Assembly (NCBI GenBank): GCA_031272455.1
Contig: JAISTS010000068.1
Coordinates: 1-54,491 of the forward strand
DNA length: 54,491 nt
DNA from: Tannerella sp.
GTDB taxonomy: Bacteria > Bacteroidota > Bacteroidia > Bacteroidales > Tannerellaceae
Direction of reading: 5' to 3'
Below, piece after piece: positions 1 to 8,305 of the stretch. A program made the position numbers and the translations under genes. Position 1 is the first letter of the stretch. Every line of letters starts with the position of its first letter. The notes beneath the pieces are model-generated. The model did no database searches. It had not been told where the DNA came from and was given only the letters and a program-made list of their open reading frames with translations.

Positions 1-416
1 TCTCCGCCGTCGTCAACGATGAGGTTAGGACCTTTGCCGTCGGGGAAGCGGAGGGCTTGGTCGGTGCACCACCAGTATTCTTCGAGCGATTCGCCTTTCC
101 AAGCGAAGACGGGCGTCCCTCCTGCCGCTATTGCAGCGGCGGCATGGTCCTGGGTCGAAAAGATGTTACACGAAGCCCAGCGCACGTCGGCGCCGAGCGC
201 TTTGAGCGTCTCTATCAGCACCGCCGTCTGGATGGTCATGTGCAGCGAGCCGGTTATACGTGCGCCCGCAAGCGGCTTTTGGTTGGCATACTTGCGGCGC
301 AGAGCCATCAGTCCGGGCATCTCGTGTTCCGCTATCTCAATCTCTTTGCGCCCGAACTCTGCGAGCGCTACGTCTGCTACTTTATATTGCAGATTATCAG
401 CATTTTGTATCGACAT
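1..416 (-). CDS. ahcY: Adenosylhomocysteinase, N-terminal part (cut by window edge)
   Basis: S-adenosyl-L-homocysteine hydrolase cleaves SAH to adenosine and homocysteine in the cytosolic methyl cycle. The frame is not in the ORF track because it runs off the window, but translating the minus strand from the ATG at 416 gives [20 protein letters not shown], then the family hallmarks [45 protein letters not shown] and, at the window edge, LIVDDGG. About 138 residues are present; family members are usually 430-470 aa, so roughly the first third is seen. A TAACTTTG -7 box lies about 30 bp upstream of the ATG. The plus-strand ORFs drawn across this stretch are shadows. Identification is very secure; only the rest of the gene is unseen. 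Confidence 0.96.
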   Translation of the reverse strand, partial: MSIQNADNLQYKVADVALAEFGRKEIEIAEHEMPGLMALRRKYANQKPLAGARITGSLHMTIQTAVLIETLKALGADVRWASCNIFSTQDHAAAAIAAGGTPVFAWKGESLEEYWWCTDQALRFPDGKGPNLIVDDGG

Positions 417-444
417 TGACGTTTATCTTTATATTTATGAGGCG

Positions 445-452
445 CAAAGTTA
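445..452 (-). promoter_or_regulatory. Promoter -7 box for ahcY
   Basis: On the minus strand TAACTTTG fits the Bacteroidetes -7 consensus TAnnTTTG and lies about 30 nt before the adenosylhomocysteinase ATG. The only upstream TTTG is inside the T-run of the rprY terminator at a short 16-nt spacing, so the -33 element is weak. Assignment is by consensus and position only. Confidence 0.55.
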
Positions 453-469
453 ATACTTTTATTCCGAAC

Positions 470-511
470 AAAAAAATGCCGCAGCAACGTTAGGACGCAT
501 TGCCGCGGCAT
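470..511 (-). terminator. Rho-independent terminator of rprXY
   Basis: On the minus strand a 12-bp GC-rich stem (ATGCCGCGGCAA pairing with TTGCTGCGGCAT, one G-U) with a 12-nt loop is followed by seven T. It sits about 37 nt beyond the rprY stop and ahead of the ahcY promoter, so it separates the two units. Confidence 0.85.
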
Positions 512-547
512 CAGAATAACTTAAATATTTAAAAAAATGAAACGATT

Positions 548-1276
548 TTACAAAACCAATCCTTCTTCGCGTGCCTGGTCTTCACCCGACACGGTGATCA
601 GCTTGTAACCTTTGCCATGGATATTGATAATCTCAATATCCGGGTCGTCTTTCAACAGTTTACGCAACTTGGTGATATACACGTCCATACTTCTGGCGTT
701 GAAGTAGTTGTCATCAACCCAGATGGTTTTCAGCGCATAGTTGCGTTCCAGGATTTCGTTGGCGTGCGAGCAAAGCAGCGTAAGAAGCTCACATTCTTTC
801 GTAGTCAGCTTAGTTACTTTGTCGCCAATCACCAGCGTTTGTTTCTGAGTATCGAAAGTGAACGCGCCAATCTTGTAATACGGCACATCCTTGATTTTCT
901 TGCCTTTAACTCGGCGCAAAATCGCTTCGATACGCAGCAACAGCTCTTCCATACTGAACGGTTTGGTCAGATAATCATCGCCACCAAGCTTGAATCCTTC
1001 CAGCACATCTTCCTTCATCGTTTTGGCGGTGAGAAAGATAATGGGAATATCAGGATTGAGTGTACGAATTTCCTGAGCCAGTGTGAAACCGTCTTTCTTC
1101 GGCATCATTACGTCGAGGACGCACAAGTCGTATGTCCCTGCCGTAAAGCCCTTGTAACCTGCGTCCCCATCAGAGAACAAATCGGTTACGTAACCTTTTG
1201 CTTGAAGGTATTCCCTCAAAAGCATACCTAAATTTTCGTCATCTTCGCAAAAGAAGATCTTCAATTTTTCTTCCAT
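548..1276 (-). CDS. rprY: OmpR/PhoB-family response regulator (RprY-like)
   Basis: DNA-binding response regulator of 242 aa, the normal length for the family. The receiver domain covers about residues 5-120. It has the acidic pair EDD near residue 11, phosphoacceptor Asp55 in CVLDVMMPKKDG, Thr83 in FLTAK and Lys105 in LTKPF. A Trans_reg_C winged helix fills about residues 132-232, with KLTTKECELLTLL and the VYITKLRKLL recognition region. The kinase gene rprX lies just upstream with 3 nt between, so the two are co-transcribed and form a pair. The name follows the resemblance of the pair to the Bacteroides RprX/RprY system. The sequence shows the architecture; the target genes and signal are not visible here. 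Confidence 0.9.
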   Translation of the reverse strand: MEEKLKIFFCEDDENLGMLLREYLQAKGYVTDLFSDGDAGYKGFTAGTYDLCVLDVMMPKKDGFTLAQEIRTLNPDIPIIFLTAKTMKEDVLEGFKLGGDDYLTKPFSMEELLLRIEAILRRVKGKKIKDVPYYKIGAFTFDTQKQTLVIGDKVTKLTTKECELLTLLCSHANEILERNYALKTIWVDDNYFNARSMDVYITKLRKLLKDDPDIEIINIHGKGYKLITVSGEDQAREEGLVL

Positions 1277-1279
1277 AAT

Positions 1280-2818
1280 CTACTGTTTTTTAATGAGTGG
1301 TAATGTTATTATAAATTTAGTTCCTATAAAACCGTCTTCCTGTTCGGCGCGAATAGACCCGCCGTGGTCTGCAATGATTTTGCGGACATAGGCTAAGCCC
1401 AGCCCGAAACCTTTCACATTGTGTACATTGCCTGTTGGTACGCGGTAGAAACGGTCGAAAATCTTTTTCAGATATTCCTTCTTTATTCCTATTCCGTTGT
1501 CTTCCACGTAAATATATAGCTTGTTTGCATCGTTTTTTGTCCGTACCATCAACTGCAGCGTAACATCGTTACGGCGGTATTTAACGGCATTGTCGAGCAA
1601 ATTGTATAACACGTTCTCAATGTGCATCTTATCAGCATATATCATCGAGTCCTCTGCTTCGAGGTCTATATCTATTGTCCCGCCATATTTTTCGACCTTC
1701 AGCGAGAATGTGCCTGCCACGCTGACTATCAGGTCGTTGGCGTCAATTTCCTTAAGTTTGAAAATGGCTTTCTGCTTCTCGAAAAGCGAAATTTGCAGCA
1801 CTTTTTCGACAAGGAAACCGAGTCGCTTGCTCTCGTCGCCGATAACGCCCGAAATATGCTTGAACACATCGGTATTCTTCGTGATTTCCGGGTCTTTAAG
1901 CATCTGTGCGGCAAGCGAAATCGTCGAAACAGGCGTCTTAAGCTCGTGTGTCATATTGTTAACGAAGTCGTTCTTCATCTCCGAAAGCTTCTTTTGACGG
2001 AAGATGGTATATATTGTAAACGAGAACGTTACGAGCAAAATCAGCGAGAAAGCAACCGATGGCGCAAGGAACGAGACCGAGCGGGTGATATAGTCCGTCT
2101 TAGTCGGAAAATAGACTTGCAGATAGTTGCGTTTCGACGGCGGATCGCCCGGAAACAGCACTTCGGTCAGCAGGTCGGCTGCCTTGGCTGCTTTTTCAAA
2201 CTTTTCGCTCTGGTAGATAATCTGCCCGTCGCGATTGATAATCATGAAAATATATGGTAAATTTAACCCATTGTCGGCAAACTCAGTTTTTAAATAAGTG
2301 TTTATTTTTGCGAAATCCACGCGCTGCTCAATGGGCGTCAGATAAGCCGAATAGACCATGTTGTACGCCACTTCTTCAAGCAGCCGCGCCTGATGCTGAT
2401 AGCGCAGCAGCAGCGTGCGCTGGTTTTCTTCCGATTTCTTGACGATGGCATCTTTCGAGGTCGGATTGAGCACATTGGAGTTCTTCTGAGTGTTCACATC
2501 GAACTGCCGGAGTATCGTCCCCGTCCCGTCCTGAAGCTGATATACCGACGAGCTTTTTATCGTAAGAGATTGATTGATTGATTGTTGACTTGGCGAATTT
2601 TTGTAATTGAAATAGTCCATATCTTCTTCGAGATACTTACGCGCCTCATCATGCTCGAGCATCTCGGAGACTTGTTCGAGGCAACGCCTTACGGTCGTGT
2701 TGAATTGCTCGTTGCTTGTCTTCGAGATTACGCCGATGTAATAGACCTGCATATAAATCAATCCTGAAAATGCAAAGCCCATAACGCCTGTCAGTAACCA
2801 AATTGTTGACTTTCTCAT
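1280..2818 (-). CDS. rprX: Membrane sensor histidine kinase (RprX-like)
   Basis: Sensor kinase of 512 aa. A transmembrane helix at about residues 6-30 and a second at about 249-272 enclose a periplasmic sensing region of roughly 220 residues with no recognised fold. The cytoplasmic part has the H-box NNMTHELKTPVSTISL (His291), N-box NVLYNLLDNAVKY, G1 VEDNGIGI, F-box FDRFYRVP and G2 GFGLGLAYVRKI, so it is a complete class I HisKA/HATPase kinase that should autophosphorylate and pass phosphate to RprY. It is first in a two-gene operon whose -7 box lies about 30 bp upstream of the ATG. The stop is followed after 3 nt by the rprY start. RprX identity rests on length, architecture and the paired regulator. 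Confidence 0.88.
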   Translation of the reverse strand: MRKSTIWLLTGVMGFAFSGLIYMQVYYIGVISKTSNEQFNTTVRRCLEQVSEMLEHDEARKYLEEDMDYFNYKNSPSQQSINQSLTIKSSSVYQLQDGTGTILRQFDVNTQKNSNVLNPTSKDAIVKKSEENQRTLLLRYQHQARLLEEVAYNMVYSAYLTPIEQRVDFAKINTYLKTEFADNGLNLPYIFMIINRDGQIIYQSEKFEKAAKAADLLTEVLFPGDPPSKRNYLQVYFPTKTDYITRSVSFLAPSVAFSLILLVTFSFTIYTIFRQKKLSEMKNDFVNNMTHELKTPVSTISLAAQMLKDPEITKNTDVFKHISGVIGDESKRLGFLVEKVLQISLFEKQKAIFKLKEIDANDLIVSVAGTFSLKVEKYGGTIDIDLEAEDSMIYADKMHIENVLYNLLDNAVKYRRNDVTLQLMVRTKNDANKLYIYVEDNGIGIKKEYLKKIFDRFYRVPTGNVHNVKGFGLGLAYVRKIIADHGGSIRAEQEDGFIGTKFIITLPLIKKQ

Positions 2819-2848
2819 TGTTTCAAAATTTCAGCATTTAATCCGCTG

Positions 2849-2856
2849 CAAAAATA
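2849..2856 (-). promoter_or_regulatory. Promoter -7 box for rprXY
   Basis: Minus-strand TATTTTTG matches TAnnTTTG, about 30 bp before rprX; no clean TTTG stands at -33. The rest of 2819-3075 is very AT-rich and shows no ORF or convincing structure. Confidence 0.5.
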
Positions 2857-3075
2857 GCACTCATTATTTTAATATTCACATAAAAAGTGTAAAAAATCGT
2901 CTGAATAAAGTTAATATTTTATAAATTAAGTTTTGAAATCTCTTTCAAAAAACAATTTTTTACTCTTTATAACACTGTATTTTAATTAAATACAAATTTT
3001 AACACAAAATTGTTGATATTTTAGCCATTTTAACACATATATCAAACGTTTTTCATGTCTTGCCAAGTCTGTTTT

Positions 3076-6000
3076 TTACACAGATTTGTTGATTTCAACC
3101 CACTTGCGGGCGTTAACGAAGGCTTCGATCCATGGCGTGGCTTCGTCATTTTTCCGTCCTTCGGGATAAAAACCGCACTGCCAGGGGAACAAAGCGCGCT
3201 CAGGATGGGGCATCATTGCCAGATGTCGTCCGTCGGCAGAGCAGACGCCTGCAACAGCCCACGGCGAGCCGTTAGGATTGGCAGGATAGCCGTCGTAAGC
3301 ATACTTCGCGACGATGTGATAAGCCTTTTCTTCGTAGGGAAAATCGAACTTTCCTTCGCCGTGAGCCACCCATACACCTAATTTTGAGCCGCTTAACGAA
3401 CCAAACATCACAGAGTGATTTTTCGGTATTTCGATCGACACAAACGAGGATTCAAACTTGTGCGAGTCGTTATGCACCATCCTGTGCTTTTTCTCATGGT
3501 CGGGATAGAGCAAACCAAGCTCCGCCATCAGCTGACAGCCGTTGCAGATACCCATACTCAATGTGTCGGGACGGGCATAATAGGCTTCGATGGTCTTTTT
3601 CGCCCGCTCGTTGTAGAGGAAACCGCCTGCCCAACCCTTAGCCGAGCCTAAGACATCGGAATTGGAAAAGCCTCCGCAGAAAACGATAAAGTTCACATCT
3701 TCAAGCGTTTCGCGACCGGTTGAAAGGTCAGTCATGTGCACATCCCTGACATCGAAACCGGCAAGATAGAGCGCAAAAGCCGTCTCGCGCTCACACTGTG
3801 AGCCTTTTTCGCGCAGCACGGCGGCACGTATGCCCGACACCGATTTGCGATCGAAAGTAAGTCCGTATTGCGACAGCTTGCCCTCAAAATTTTTCGGATA
3901 ACGGAACGTAACAGGCTGTACCTTATAGTTTTCAAAGCGATTGCCTGCCGCCGCAGCGCCGCTTTGACGTATGTCGAGCCTGTAAGAGGTCGAATACCAC
4001 ACATCACGCAGATAATCAATGCCAAACTGATAGTCAGCTCCATCTTTCGATACGAGGATATGACGCTCGGCAACAGGCTTTGCAATGACCACGCCGCCAA
4101 CGCCCGCATCTCGAAGCAACTTCTCAAAACGCTTCCCATCAGATACTTGTACCAGCACTCCGGGGTTTTCGGAAAAGAGTATCTTTATCACATCGCGCTC
4201 GTCAATCACGTCGAGGTTGACCTCAAGCCCTCCTTCGGTATTGCCAAAACACATCTCAAGCAAAGCCGTAATCATCCCTCCGCCTGAAATATCGTGCCCC
4301 GCAAGCACAATTCCCTGTTCCACAGCATCCTGAATAGCATTGAAAGCGTTACGGAAATATTCAGGATCGGTAACCGCAGGCGTATTGTTGCCAAGGTAAT
4401 TCAGCGACTGAGCAAACGCCGAGCCTCCAAGCTGCAGTTTGTCGAACGAAAAGTCTATATAATATATGTACGCGCGCGTACTATTATTAATTACAGGCGA
4501 TACGATTTTCCTGACATCGCTGACTTCGGCTGCCGCAGAGATGATGACTGTTCCGGGCGAGAGCACTTTGTCTTTGCCGTATTTCTGCGTCATCGACAGG
4601 CTGTCTTTGCCGGTAGGAATATTGATACCCAGCGATATAGCGAAATAGGAGGCGGCTTTTACGGCATCGTACAGACGCGTATCCTCGCCTTCGTTACGGC
4701 AAGCCCACATCCAGTTGGCGCTCAGCGAGACGCCCGACAGGCGGTCGGTCAACGGAGCGAACACAATGTTTGTCAAAGCCTCAGCTATAGCCAGTACAGA
4801 TCCTGCAGCAGCATCGACTACGGCAGCCTGAGGCGCATGACCAATCGACGTGGCTATCCCCGACCTGCCGCGATAGTCCAGAGCAACGGCGCCAAGGTCG
4901 CTCAGCGGCAACTGTATTTCTCCCTGACACTGCTGACGCGCCACTTTACCCGTTACCGAGCGGTCAACCTTGTTTGTCAGCCAGTCTTTGCAGGCGACAG
5001 CTTCGAGCTGAAGTACGTTTTCGACGTATTGATGAATATCCGACACCCTGTAAACCACCGGTTTATAGCTCGTGTAAACCGTCCGGTCGTTCATAACCGT
5101 GCGCGGCGGTTTGCCAAACATATATTCGAGGCGGATGTCTATCGGTTTCGCTCCGTCGGCTTGCTCAAAGACAAACTGCATATCGCCCGTTGTCTCGCCA
5201 ACAACATAGAACGGCGCCCTTTCGCGCTCGGCTATACGTCTGACGCGCTCGACATCTTTCTCTTTCATCAGCAAGCCCATACGTTCCTGACTTTCGTTGC
5301 CGATAATTTCTTTAGCCGAAAGCGTCGGGTCGCCAATCGGCAATTTGCTCATATCTATATGCCCTCCGGTCGTTTCGACCAACTCCGACAGGCAGTTTAG
5401 ATGCCCGCCTGCGCCGTGGTCGTGGATCGAGATGACCGGATTGTCGTCGGATTCGGCAAGCGCACGGATGACATTAGCCGTCCGTTTTTGCATTTCGGGA
5501 TTGGCTCGTTGCACGGCGTTTAGCTCTATTCCGCTGGCATACTGACCGGTATTGACCGACGAGACAGCGCCGCCGCCCATTCCAATCCTATAGTTATCGC
5601 CGCCTGTAACGACGATCTTCTCGCCCGCTTCGGGAACGCCCTTGAGCGCGTCGCGTTTGTTGGCATACCCTACCCCGCCGGCAAGCATTATCACCTTGTC
5701 GTAGGCAAGTTTTTTTTCGTTTTCAGTATGCTCAAATGTCAGCACAGAGCCGCAAATCAGCGGTTGACCGTATTTGTTGCCGAAGTCCGACGCCCCGTTC
5801 GACGCCTTGATAAGTATCTGTTCCGGAGTCTGATAGAGCCATGGGCGCGGGTCAAGGATTTTCTCCCAGGCTTTAGCGCCGTCGGTGCGCGGGTACGATG
5901 TCATATAGACGGCTGTACCTGCCAGCGGCAACGACGACTTGCCACCGCCGAGACGGTCGCGTATCTCGCCTCCGGAGCCTGTAGCGGCGCCATTGAACGG

Positions 6001-6768
6001 CTCAACTGTCGTTGGGAAATTGTGCGTCTCGGCTTTCAGCGACAGCACAGTGTCGATCTTTTTGACCGCATAATAATCGGGCTTATCGCCTGACAGAGGC
6101 GCAAACTGCTCGATTTCAGGACCTTCGACAAACGCCACATTATCCTTATAAGCCGAAACCAATTTGTTGGGATTTTCGGCTGAAGTCTTTTTGATGAGCG
6201 CAAACAGCGAACTTTCTCGCTCCACTCCGTCGATAACAAATGTGCCTCCGAAAATCTTATGACGACAATGTTCGGAATTGACTTGCGAAAAGCCAAACAC
6301 CTCGCTGTCAGTCAGTTTGCGTCCAATCTTAGCGCTCACCGAGTTCAGGTACGCCACTTCTTCGTCGCTCAGAGCCAGCCCTTCGGCGCTGTTATACGAG
6401 GCTATATCGTCGATCGAAATTATCGGGTCGGGCTGCCTGTTGATCGTGAAAATATCCTGATTCAGCCCTTCATAGATGCGTTGCAGCATAGGGTCGAAGG
6501 TAGCGTCGCCGGTTTCTACGGCAAAAAATTCTTCTATTCGCGTAATGCCACGGATGCCCATATTTTGCGTGATTTCCACTGCGTTAGTACTCCATGGCGT
6601 AATCATTTCGCGACGAGGACCTACAAACCAGCCCGACACTGCGTCGCCGTCAACAGGCTTGGCGTCACTAAACAGCCAGATTAGCGCGGAAATATCTCTC
6701 TGCGACAGCCGGTTTTCGGTTTCTACGGCAAGCGTCGTGCCGCTAACTGATTGAAAGAATGTTATCAT
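3076..6768 (-). CDS. purL: Phosphoribosylformylglycinamidine synthase (single-chain PurL)
   Basis: The fourth step of de novo purine synthesis: FGAR + glutamine + ATP gives FGAM. At 1230 aa this is the long single-chain form, as in enterobacteria, rather than the PurLSQ complex. The N-terminal linker leads into the ATP-binding synthase core (VNSEHCRHKIFGG, LKAETHNFPTTVEPFNGAATGSGG cut here as two motifs, SIHDHGAGGHLNCL). The C-terminal class I glutaminase domain carries the nucleophile in MGICNGCQLMAELG and the His-Glu pair in MMPHPERALFPWQ. It is monocistronic, with its own -7 box about 36 bp upstream. An independent terminated unit lies further upstream. The downstream side (2819-3075) has no clear terminator. 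Large antisense ORFs across it (for example 4294-5400) are shadows. Confidence 0.97.
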   Translation of the reverse strand: MITFFQSVSGTTLAVETENRLSQRDISALIWLFSDAKPVDGDAVSGWFVGPRREMITPWSTNAVEITQNMGIRGITRIEEFFAVETGDATFDPMLQRIYEGLNQDIFTINRQPDPIISIDDIASYNSAEGLALSDEEVAYLNSVSAKIGRKLTDSEVFGFSQVNSEHCRHKIFGGTFVIDGVERESSLFALIKKTSAENPNKLVSAYKDNVAFVEGPEIEQFAPLSGDKPDYYAVKKIDTVLSLKAETHNFPTTVEPFNGAATGSGGEIRDRLGGGKSSLPLAGTAVYMTSYPRTDGAKAWEKILDPRPWLYQTPEQILIKASNGASDFGNKYGQPLICGSVLTFEHTENEKKLAYDKVIMLAGGVGYANKRDALKGVPEAGEKIVVTGGDNYRIGMGGGAVSSVNTGQYASGIELNAVQRANPEMQKRTANVIRALAESDDNPVISIHDHGAGGHLNCLSELVETTGGHIDMSKLPIGDPTLSAKEIIGNESQERMGLLMKEKDVERVRRIAERERAPFYVVGETTGDMQFVFEQADGAKPIDIRLEYMFGKPPRTVMNDRTVYTSYKPVVYRVSDIHQYVENVLQLEAVACKDWLTNKVDRSVTGKVARQQCQGEIQLPLSDLGAVALDYRGRSGIATSIGHAPQAAVVDAAAGSVLAIAEALTNIVFAPLTDRLSGVSLSANWMWACRNEGEDTRLYDAVKAASYFAISLGINIPTGKDSLSMTQKYGKDKVLSPGTVIISAAAEVSDVRKIVSPVINNSTRAYIYYIDFSFDKLQLGGSAFAQSLNYLGNNTPAVTDPEYFRNAFNAIQDAVEQGIVLAGHDISGGGMITALLEMCFGNTEGGLEVNLDVIDERDVIKILFSENPGVLVQVSDGKRFEKLLRDAGVGGVVIAKPVAERHILVSKDGADYQFGIDYLRDVWYSTSYRLDIRQSGAAAAGNRFENYKVQPVTFRYPKNFEGKLSQYGLTFDRKSVSGIRAAVLREKGSQCERETAFALYLAGFDVRDVHMTDLSTGRETLEDVNFIVFCGGFSNSDVLGSAKGWAGGFLYNERAKKTIEAYYARPDTLSMGICNGCQLMAELGLLYPDHEKKHRMVHNDSHKFESSFVSIEIPKNHSVMFGSLSGSKLGVWVAHGEGKFDFPYEEKAYHIVAKYAYDGYPANPNGSPWAVAGVCSADGRHLAMMPHPERALFPWQCGFYPEGRKNDEATPWIEAFVNARKWVEINKSV

Positions 6769-6803
6769 AACGGTAAAGGTAAATGTCTGACGTTATTTTA
6801 CGG

Positions 6804-6811
6804 CAAAGGTA
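6804..6811 (-). promoter_or_regulatory. Promoter -7 box for purL
   Basis: Minus-strand TACCTTTG is a consensus -7 element 36 bp before the purL ATG. The matching -33 position reads TGCG, so the upstream element is weak. It lies downstream of the terminator at 6859-6891, which means purL does not depend on read-through from the upstream unit. Confidence 0.6.
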
Positions 6812-6858
6812 CTATGTTTTTTTAGATTATACGCACGGATGAGAAAAATTTTCGGCAT

Positions 6859-6891
6859 AAAAAAAAGGGCAGACCCTCTCGGTTCACCCTT
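6859..6891 (-). terminator. Rho-independent terminator of the orphan unit upstream of purL
   Basis: On the minus strand AAGGG-TGA-ACC-GAGAG-GGT-CTG-CCCTT folds into a hairpin (5 bp, a wobble/mismatch step, 3 bp, 5-nt loop) and runs straight into eight T. It lies about 120 nt beyond the 19-codon ORF and about 90 nt before purL. It could also end read-through from folE. Confidence 0.75.
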
Positions 6892-7012
6892 CTTTAGAAA
6901 ATAAAAAGTAAAGTTTTTTTTATCAGGGTATTACTATAAGATTAATAAAAGAATTTTTCAGCATTAGCTAAAAAAATCTTATAAAAAAACTAAGTGTTTT
7001 ATTAACTAATTT

Positions 7013-7072
7013 TTATATTTTTTTTTTGCGAGAACACACCCGCTTGCGTATTCTTTTCTGAATGGTTGTCAT
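7013..7072 (-). CDS. Short basic peptide, 19 aa, unrecognised
   Basis: The frame from the ATG at 7072 reads MTTIQKRIRKRVCSRKKKI and stops at TAA. It is too short for the ORF track. Nine of 19 residues are Lys or Arg, with one Cys. A GGAG Shine-Dalgarno core lies 7 nt before the ATG, which is notable because Bacteroidetes genes mostly lack one. An in-frame ATG at 7102 would extend it by ten residues but lies too close to the predicted transcription start. It could be a leader peptide, a small ribosome- or RNA-associated protein, or chance. No family is recognised and expression is unproven. Confidence 0.35.
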   Translation of the reverse strand: MTTIQKRIRKRVCSRKKKI

Positions 7073-7111
7073 TTTTCTTCTCCAATTTACTACTCTTAGC
7101 ATTGTCGGATG

Positions 7112-7143
7112 CAAAAATACAATAAATTCTTGTAATTGAGCAA
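7112..7143 (-). promoter_or_regulatory. Promoter of the orphan unit between folE and purL
   Basis: On the minus strand TATTTTTG (7112-7119) matches the -7 consensus, and a TTG (7141-7143) lies 21 nt upstream as a partial -33 element. The predicted start is near 7105, about 33 nt before the ATG of the 19-codon ORF. Confidence 0.5.
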
Positions 7144-7212
7144 GAAAAATCAAATATTTTTTTTTATATTTTCACCACCTATTTCTATCAACCTGATTTA
7201 TAGATATTTATA

Positions 7213-7791
7213 CTATTTTATTAAGTTCATAAATTCTTCCCTTGTTTTCGCTTGCTGGAAAAAACCGGTAAAATCGGAGGTTGTTGTCAGCGAATTTTGC
7301 TTTTCGACCCCGCGCATTTGCATACACATGTGCTGCGCTTCGATGACGACCATCACTCCGAGGGGGTCGAGAGTTTTCTGGATGCAATCTTTGATTTGTA
7401 GCGTGAGGCGTTCCTGAATTTGCAGTCGGTGCGCAAAAATATCAACAATACGCGGTATCTTACTCAAGCCCGTGATGTATTTTCGCGGGATATATGCGAC
7501 GTGCACCTTGCCGAAAAATGGCAACAGATGATGCTCGCAGAGCGAATAAAAGTCTATGTCTTTGACGATTACCATCTGTTTATAGTCTTCTTCCCTGAAC
7601 ATCGCCGAGGCGAGCACGGCTTCGGGATCCTGACTGTAACCCTGCGTCATAAACTGCATGAATTTCGCAGCGCGGCGCGGGGTTTTCAGCAATCCTTCCC
7701 TGCCGACATCTTCGCCAAGCAAGCCGACGATTTTTGCATAATACGACGCTATTTCATCAAGCGCAGCCTGATTTACTTCATTTTTTGCCAT
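7213..7791 (-). CDS. folE: GTP cyclohydrolase I
   Basis: Cytosolic enzyme converting GTP to 7,8-dihydroneopterin triphosphate, the entry to folate (and queuosine-type) pathways. The chosen start is the ATG at 7791, giving [10 protein letters not shown] and 192 aa; the track start at 7797 uses TTG and adds only two residues. Family features are the [19 protein letters not shown] segment, zinc and active-site residues in [20 protein letters not shown], and the C-terminal [11 protein letters not shown] with the third zinc ligand. This Cys/His set indicates the zinc-dependent type IA enzyme. It is last in the M23-DUF1599-DoxX-tpiA-SPOR-folE operon, 12 nt after the SPOR gene. Confidence 0.96.
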   Translation of the reverse strand: MAKNEVNQAALDEIASYYAKIVGLLGEDVGREGLLKTPRRAAKFMQFMTQGYSQDPEAVLASAMFREEDYKQMVIVKDIDFYSLCEHHLLPFFGKVHVAYIPRKYITGLSKIPRIVDIFAHRLQIQERLTLQIKDCIQKTLDPLGVMVVIEAQHMCMQMRGVEKQNSLTTTSDFTGFFQQAKTREEFMNLIK

Positions 7792-7803
7792 AAACAACTC
7801 GCT

Positions 7804-8289
7804 CTAATCCAACAGAATACGCACTTCTTCCTCCTTAAAAACGTTTATTTCGTGCTTGAACGAAGGAAACGATTTGTCGAGGTTGTACTTGGCGTTCAGC
7901 GCTTCTTCGTACGAAGTGAAATCGCCGACACGCAGGCTCCAGAATGGCGAACGGTATCTGACATAAGTAGCCATTTCGGGATACAACTGCTTGATTTGAC
8001 GTTCTTTAGCAAATGCTTCATCCTTAGCCTGACGTTGATTATTGCCCGAAAAAACCTGTACGCGATAGCCGGGCACAAGCAGATAGCGGCGTCCGTTTTC
8101 TTCCTCAGTTTTAGCGCCTTCGGGTATCATCCCGACAAGACGACGCACGGCATTTGACTGATGGATAACCACTCCGCCTTTTCCGGCGCTGTTGTTTGAA
8201 AGGACGTCAAAAATCACGCTTTGCGCTGATATTCCGCCACTTACAGACAGCAGCATCACGAACAACGATATGATAATTTGCGGTTTCAT
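7804..8289 (-). CDS. Exported SPOR-domain protein
   Basis: Small protein of 161 aa. The ATG at 8289 gives a clear signal peptide (MKPQIIISLFVMLLSVSGGISA, cleavage before Q); the longer track ORF would overlap tpiA and has no signal sequence in front. The C-terminal half, about residues 75-155, is a SPOR domain: GYRVQVFSGNNQRQAKDEA, then YPEMATYVRYRSPFWSLRVGDF and SYEEALNA. SPOR domains bind denuded glycan strands at the septum, so a periplasmic cell-wall role is likely. It lies 16 nt after tpiA and 12 nt before folE. The linkage to metabolic genes is seen in the sequence; the reason for it is unknown. Confidence 0.85.
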   Translation of the reverse strand: MKPQIIISLFVMLLSVSGGISAQSVIFDVLSNNSAGKGGVVIHQSNAVRRLVGMIPEGAKTEEENGRRYLLVPGYRVQVFSGNNQRQAKDEAFAKERQIKQLYPEMATYVRYRSPFWSLRVGDFTSYEEALNAKYNLDKSFPSFKHEINVFKEEEVRILLD

Positions 8290-8305
8290 CGTGTTTTCAG
8301 CCGGT

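Larger units (their letters stand above)
6859..7105 (-). ncRNA. Candidate short transcript (about 245 nt) between folE and purL
   Basis: This stretch has a promoter at its 5' side (TATTTTTG at 7112-7119) and an intrinsic terminator at 6859-6891, while both neighbours have their own signals. In between lie a 19-codon ORF with a Shine-Dalgarno sequence and a very AT-rich part with a nested hairpin: an inner stem TTTTT-AGC-TAAT-GCT-AAAAA near 6953-6974 inside an outer TAAGAT/ATCTTA pair. It could be a small mRNA, a dual-function RNA, or a leader feeding purL by read-through. No known RNA family was recognised, and the transcript ends are estimates. Confidence 0.4.

Noticed and set aside
19-453. 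Plus-strand ORFs of 144 and 120 aa at the left edge
   Set aside because: They are antisense shadows of the adenosylhomocysteinase reading frame, which runs off the window and so is missing from the track.
2819-3075. Small RNA or ORF in the spacer between rprX and purL
   Set aside because: Only AT-rich sequence with one rprX -7 box; the weak TCTGT/ACAGA stem after purL has no U-tail and no ORF is convincing.
4294-5400. Plus-strand ORF of 368 aa
   Set aside because: Lies wholly antisense to purL, with composition typical of a shadow frame and no motif.
6769-7212. Purine riboswitch upstream of purL
   Set aside because: No three-way-junction core or conserved loop sequences of the purine or PRPP classes were seen; the structures present are simple AU-rich hairpins and a terminator.
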